From Rhizomys pruinosus (taxonomy: Eukaryota; Chordata; Mammalia; Rodentia; Spalacidae), in contig VZQC01007129.1 of the NCBI GenBank assembly GCA_009823505.1, positions 1,260,240 to 1,324,239 of the forward strand: a stretch of 64,000 nt of DNA. Direction: 5' to 3'. This document shows, piece after piece, positions 59,285 to 64,000 of this stretch. The translations under genes were made by a program, and so were the position numbers. The notes beneath the pieces are model-generated. The model saw nothing but the letters and a program-made list of their open reading frames with translations, ran no database searches and had not been told where the DNA came from. Position 1 is the first letter of the stretch, and every line of letters starts with the position of its first letter.

Positions 59285-59853
59285 GTCTTCCCCACAGCTG
59301 TGCATGGCTGGAACCCCTTCCTCAGCCTTCCCCACATCTGGGCATGGCCGGAGACCCTTCCTCAGCCTTCCCCGCAGCTGGGCATGGCTGGAGACCCTTC
59401 CTCAGTCTTCCCCACAGCTGTGCATGGCTGCAGCCCCTTCCTCAGCCTTCCCCACAGCTGTGCATGGCTGCAGCCCCTTCCTCAGCCTTCCCCACAGCTG
59501 TGCATGGCTGCAGCCCCTTCCTCAGCCTTCCCCGCAGCTGTGCATGGCTGCAGCCCCTTCCTCAGCCTTCCCCACAGCTGTGCATGGCTGCAGCCCATTC
59601 CTCAGCTTCCCCACAGCTGTGCATGGCTGCAGCCCCTTCCTCAGCTTCCCCACAGCTGTGCATGGCTGCAGCCCCTTCCTCAGCCTTCCCCGCAGCTGTG
59701 CATGGCTGCAGCCCCTTCCTCAGCTTCCCCACAGCTGTGCATGGCTGCAGCCCCTTCCTCAGCCTTCCCTGCAGCTGTGCATGGCTGCAGCCCCTTCCTC
59801 AGCCTTCCCCACAGCTGTGCATGGCTGCAGCCCCTTCCTCAGCCTTCCCCAGC
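59285..59853. repeat. 40-bp minisatellite, about 14 units
   Basis: CCCTTCCTCAGCCTTCCCCA then CAGCTGTGCATGGCTGCAGC is repeated. Some units lose a base in the C run, so the phase drifts and three frames look open in turn. The first three units are the most diverged (CTGGAG in place of CTGCAG). Confidence 0.96.
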
Positions 59854-61323
59854 CCATAGACTCTGGCCCTTCTAGGCCATGTGCAGCTAGGGCCAAGTTT
59901 CTCAGCAGTAGTTAGGAGGTGTGGCTAGACACTCGGGGATGGGTGCTGTGACTTCTCTGCCCCTCTTTCCATGCAGGGAGATGAGTGGTTGACAAACCCA
60001 GCTGTCATGATCAAACAGACACAGCTGAGGTAAGGAAGATAGCATCTGTTGGAGGACAGTCCTATACAACAATCTCCTATCCCAGGCCCTGTCACTGACT
60101 TCCAAGGACTGGGAAGAAGATCCAGATTGCTCTTTGATGCTTGTGTTCCTCAGGAGTTTTCTGGGACCATCAGATTCGCCTCACCACTCACTAAACTCAG
60201 CCTGAACAGGTTTTGTGGGGAGGGATATCCTGTCTTTTAAGCTAGGGAGAAGATAAAAACTAGGTAAATAGTTAAAATAAGACATACCAATAATTCCCAT
60301 AAATATAGTGAAGTAAGGAACAGATGAAATACTATGCTAAGGGAATAGATGACTGAAAATAAAAGCAGAATTAACATAGATGTCATCATCTCAAAAATGC
60401 AGTGTTCAGCAATTTTGGAAGATCCCACACTTCTGATGACCAGATTGGAAGATGCTTGAGACTGGTCATTGTCGAGGCTGCCAGTGAGAGTCCAAAGGAC
60501 AGCGCCTGTGACCAGAAGGGTGGTTTATGTCACAGCAACCGGGAGAATGTACCTCAGGGGAAATACAGGGCTGGGCCAACAAAGGGGATGCAGGACATCT
60601 TAGAGAACTTGAGTTTGCTGTGGGTAATTCTTAGGTGGGAAGACGAACTGGGGCTCTGAGCTGGATGTTGCCAAAGAATGAGGTGATTCAGCGGATGGTA
60701 CTGATACACGCTCCCTACAAGGCGGCAGTGATTCACATTGGGGGTTGGTTCTTTATGTGGCTACAAAATAGCTTTGTCTCAGCCTGGTTTGGAACACAGA
60801 TGCAGCAATGTTGGGCAGTTTATATTCTGTTCACATTGAGTTGTGTTTATGCTCAGATGGGAACATCATCTGTCTGCTGGAGAGCCTGGCTTTTACTTCC
60901 ATATTGTTAATAGGGAAGGAAAACTTATTTCAAATCTGGGGAAAGTGTACACATACATACATCTATATATGTGTACATGTGCAAATGACAGAAATGAAAT
61001 GATTAATGAATACCATTTGGGGTATAATTGGAAATAATAGGTTTGGGGGTATATTTTAGGTCTGGAAATTTCACACTAAAATATTTCTGATATCTACCAG
61101 AAAAAAAACGGAGATAGTCTTCTATAGCCCCAGTGTGCCTTCACCTGTGTCCCACGGAAAATGTGAACTCCCTAGCTGAGCCTCTAGAGATGAAAATCAC
61201 AGTTTGGTAAATTAACAAAAAAGAAATAAAGTCCTGGAATAACTAAACTATACAATTGTCAAACTAAAAATGTATCATGTATTTTATAATGTAATGTAAA
61301 TTTGAAATTCTATGTCTACTATA
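59854..61323. other. Non-coding spacer
   Basis: No gene recognised. 60900-61320 is AT-rich without clear repeats. Confidence 0.35.
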
Positions 61324-61349
61324 TTTTTTCAGTATTATTATTATTATTA

Positions 61350-61502
61350 TTTTTTTTTTGGTCTTTTCGAGACAGGGTCTCCCTGTAGTCCCAGCTGGCC
61401 TGGAACTCTCTCTGTAGACCAGGCTGGCCTTGAACTCACAAAGATCCGCCTGCCTCTGCCTCCCAAGTGCTAGGATTAAAGGCGTGAGCCACCACGCCCG
61501 GC
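61350..61502 (-). mobile_element. B1 SINE, minus orientation, with target-site duplication
   Basis: Poly-T, 'cgagacagggtctccctgta', 'gtagaccaggctggccttga', 'gcctcccaagtgctaggatt', 'gagccaccacgcccggc'. TTTTTTCAGTATTATT (61324-61339) and TTTTTTCCAGTATTATT (61503-61519) flank it; an (ATT)n run adjoins the poly-T. Confidence 0.94.
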
Positions 61503-61519
61503 TTTTTTCCAGTATTATT

Positions 61520-62094
61520 TACTGACAAAACAGTCCTACTAAGCTCCAACAATAACGTGAGATATGTCACTGCTGTTGTGATGAGTTTGTCATTCACTCC
61601 CTTTCCAAATTCTCCAACCTCTACAAGCTTTTTCAGTGTAATCATGTTATTTCTTAAAGAAAGAAATGTAATAAATATTTAAAAAAATTTTATAATGGAG
61701 ATATTTATCCACATTGGATTTTAATAGATACTTTCTTTTCTGATACAAAATACACTAAGTTTCTCTGGAACAAAGGGCTTGGGATTTCCCAGTCAATGCT
61801 CTCTGGTGTTTAAACTTGGAAAATCCCTGAGCTATGAAATGTCCCTGAGCTGGATCTAGTAGTGATCCCAAGAAGGATTCAGGAGTAAGGAAAAGAAGCT
61901 GAGTTCCTGGGAAGAGCTGGATTCTAACAAAACTGGCAGCTGGTGCCTAGTGTGGCACACTGAGGCTGCAGCAAGGGGCTGGGGTAGACTTAGGCATCTG
62001 GTCAGCCAAGGTGCCTGTTGCAGTAGTCAGGTATTCACAGAGCTGTGCAAGACTTGTGTTCAACAATGACACTTTGTGGCAATAATACAAGTAG
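61520..62094. other. Non-coding spacer
   Basis: Nothing recognised. Confidence 0.35.
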
Positions 62095-62528
62095 CCACAC
62101 AGAGTAGCCTATGGTCCTATGATTTGTATGGGTGATGAGACCTATGGTCTTATGATTGTATGGGTGATGAGACCTATGGTCCTATGATCATATGGGTGAT
62201 GAGACCTATGGTCCTATGATCATATGGGTGATGAGACCTATGGTCCTATGATCATATGGGTGATGAGACCTATGGTTCTATGATTGTTTGGGTGATGAGA
62301 TCTATGGTTCTATGATTTGTATGGATGATGAGACCTATGGTCCTATGATTGTTTGGGTGATGAGACCTATGGTCCTATGATTTGTATGGGTGATGAGACC
62401 TATGGTCCTATGATCATATGGGTGATGAGACCTATGGTCCTATGATCGTATGGGTGATGAGACTTATGGTCCTATGATCATATGGGTGATGAGACCTATG
62501 GTCCCATGATTGTTTGGGTGATGAGACC
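62095..62528. repeat. 32-bp minisatellite, about 13.5 units
   Basis: GGGTGATGAGACCTATGGTC then CTATGATCATAT is repeated at 32-base spacing (62162 and 62194, for example). Variants TTTGTAT, TTGTTT and TCATAT mark unit subtypes. Confidence 0.96.
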
Positions 62529-62889
62529 CTCCTATTTCTTTATCCCCATGGTGCTCAGAATCAAGTCTTCACCTCCTTTCGAGCTAAGGAAGACCTTAGG
62601 GGCCTTAGGTAACTCCAGGAGTGCAGGAAGTTCTCTCGGGTCAAGCTGGTAATCATGAGTCTAGTGGAAAAATAAGTGAGATAGTCTAAGGTGAAGCAAG
62701 AAGAACCAGGCAGTAGAGTAGAAGAGTGGCTCAGGAGACAGGGACACCCCCAGTAAGTGGACCATGTTAGCCGGTAAGTAGATAGCCAAGGCTGCTTCTC
62801 TCTTACCCTAGAAGGGGATAACTATCTAGGCCCCATGTGACAATCTCCCAGCCCTTGCCTCTGACTCAAATGGACAAAGCCGTACATGA
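62529..62889. other. Non-coding spacer
   Basis: Nothing recognised. Confidence 0.35.
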
Positions 62890-63215
62890 GCTAGCCTGCT
62901 GGTGTCTCTGACTTTGTCTCTCTGCTGCAGCCTCTCGGTCTTGCTGTTTCATGGAGACATGAAGCTCACCCCCACCTCAGGGCCCTTGCACTGCTGTTCC
63001 TGCCTGGAACTCTTTACCCAGACCCTGTTAGATGACTGGAATCTTCTTATTATGGAGGCTGTCCCTGACTATCCTGGTTACTGAGCAGTACCTCCCCTAA
63101 CCTCTACCAGTGGCCTTCTATCCCATTGTCTTGGTTTATTGTCTTCATGTTTTTGTTTGTCTCTTTGCCTTTCAGTTCTTGTCACTGCCAAATTTACACA
63201 GTACAGCTGCCAAAT
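62890..63215 (+). mobile_element. L2-like fragment
   Basis: 'cctcagggcccttgcactgc', 'tgttcctgcctggaactctt', 'ggaggctgtccctgactatc' are in L2 3' order. Confidence 0.55.
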
Positions 63216-63530
63216 CACCAGGGGGGCAGAACAGTTCCCAGCACACAACAGGAGCCCAGGGTCTGTTAGGTAGGTAGTGATACCTTCAGCCTAGTCACTG
63301 AGGGTCAACGTTCACAGCTACTCTTGAATTTGACTGGTTCTCACTGGTGGGGTTAAGGGGTGACAGTCAGATTGTACCTGGTAGAGACCTGAACTTGGAG
63401 CTACCTTCATCTCTGCATTTCTTCTGTCTCTCTGAGAGACACCCCCACCATGTGTATGTGTGATGTTCTTGTGAGACTCGGTTTCCTCTTCTGGAGAAAG
63501 TGAGTCAGCCAAACATATAGGATGTTGACC
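63216..63530. other. Non-coding spacer
   Basis: Nothing recognised. Confidence 0.35.
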
Positions 63531-63797
63531 TTACAGTGAGGGTAATTCCTGACCCCCCTTACAGTGAGGGTAATTCCTGACCCCCATTACAGTGAGGGTA
63601 ATTCCTGACCCCCCTTACAGTGAGGGTAATTCCTGACCCCCCTTACAGTGAGGGTAATTCCTGACCCCCCTTACAGTGAGGATAATTCCTGAGCCCCCTT
63701 ACAGTGAGGGTAATTCCTGACCCCCCTTACAGTGAGGGTAATTTCTGACCCCCTTACAGTGAGGGTAATTCCTGACCCCCCTTACAGTGAGGGTAGT
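63531..63797. repeat. 28-bp minisatellite, about 9.5 units
   Basis: TTACAGTGAGGGTAATTCCT then GACCCCCC is repeated. One unit is 27 bp (a C lost), and single substitutions mark others. Confidence 0.97.
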
Positions 63798-64000
63798 TCC
63801 AGGCTTTTGTGTTTATGAAATCTGAGGGGTGTGGAGCCAGCAGTTTTCAGAAGCTCAGGAAGAGAGGGACAAAACAAGCACATTTCTTTTCACTTCCATG
63901 AGCACAGAACCAACAGGCTGTGCTTTCCTTGGCCCCAGCATCCTGGAAGACTGGGGTGGAATTAATCAATGCCTCAGGGAACAGTAGGAGAGTCCTTAAG
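63798..64000. other. Right flank
   Basis: Nothing recognised. Confidence 0.35.

Noticed and set aside
59063..59915. Plus-strand frames of 171-270 codons (Cys-Ala-Trp-Leu-Gln-Pro repeats)
   Set aside because: Run through the 40-bp minisatellite, with three alternative frames open in turn.
63531..63797. CRISPR array
   Set aside because: 28-bp units follow each other directly without spacers, in mammalian DNA. The same applies to the 27-, 32- and 33-bp arrays.
1..64000. A previously undescribed multi-gene system
   Set aside because: The only intact protein-coding gene I can support is Hrh2; the rest is repeats, retrocopies and unannotated non-coding DNA.

Overview
The window is nuclear DNA from a rodent, almost certainly a muroid (mouse, rat, hamster or vole group). 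It is dense in B1, B2, B3, B4 and ID-type SINEs and carries rodent MaLR LTRs and old L1, L2 and MIR pieces. Its one intact protein-coding gene is mammalian: the histamine H2 receptor (Hrh2), read on the minus strand as a single coding exon at 25256-26332. Several B2 copies share an internal duplication that I do not recall from mouse B2, so the animal may not be Mus; the species is not resolved.

Layout. 1-2010: a 5'-truncated retropseudogene of an SLC37-type sugar-phosphate transporter (best match SLC37A3), then CT and T tracts, a B4 SINE and an antisense L1 piece. 2011-10388: a block that looks like an uncorrected long read. It repeats, with an indel every few bases, the sequence found clean at 10389-14260, and a single N (2010) marks its left edge. 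10389-14410: the clean version, with nested B2 SINEs and a 27-bp minisatellite that grew inside a B3 SINE. 14411-25255: gene-poor sequence 3' of Hrh2 with a 6-bp array and a 48-bp array. 25256-26332: Hrh2 coding exon. 26333-47174: probable 5' intron, ending at a GC-rich, GC-box-bearing exon with a strong minus-strand splice donor, the likely Hrh2 promoter and non-coding first exon. 47175-64000: upstream intergenic sequence with SINEs, a nested MaLR LTR, an L1/Lx 3' end and several short-period minisatellites.

Function rests on one transcription unit: a GC-rich promoter near 47.2-47.4 kb probably drives a transcript spliced over about 20 kb to the intronless receptor reading frame. Everything else is repeats, retrocopies or unannotated non-coding DNA. 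I found no new enzymatic, defence or mobile system. The most notable points are the probable assembly error at 2-10 kb, the SINE-born minisatellite whose true length is probably several times the clean copy, and the cluster of about eleven separate minisatellites in 64 kb.
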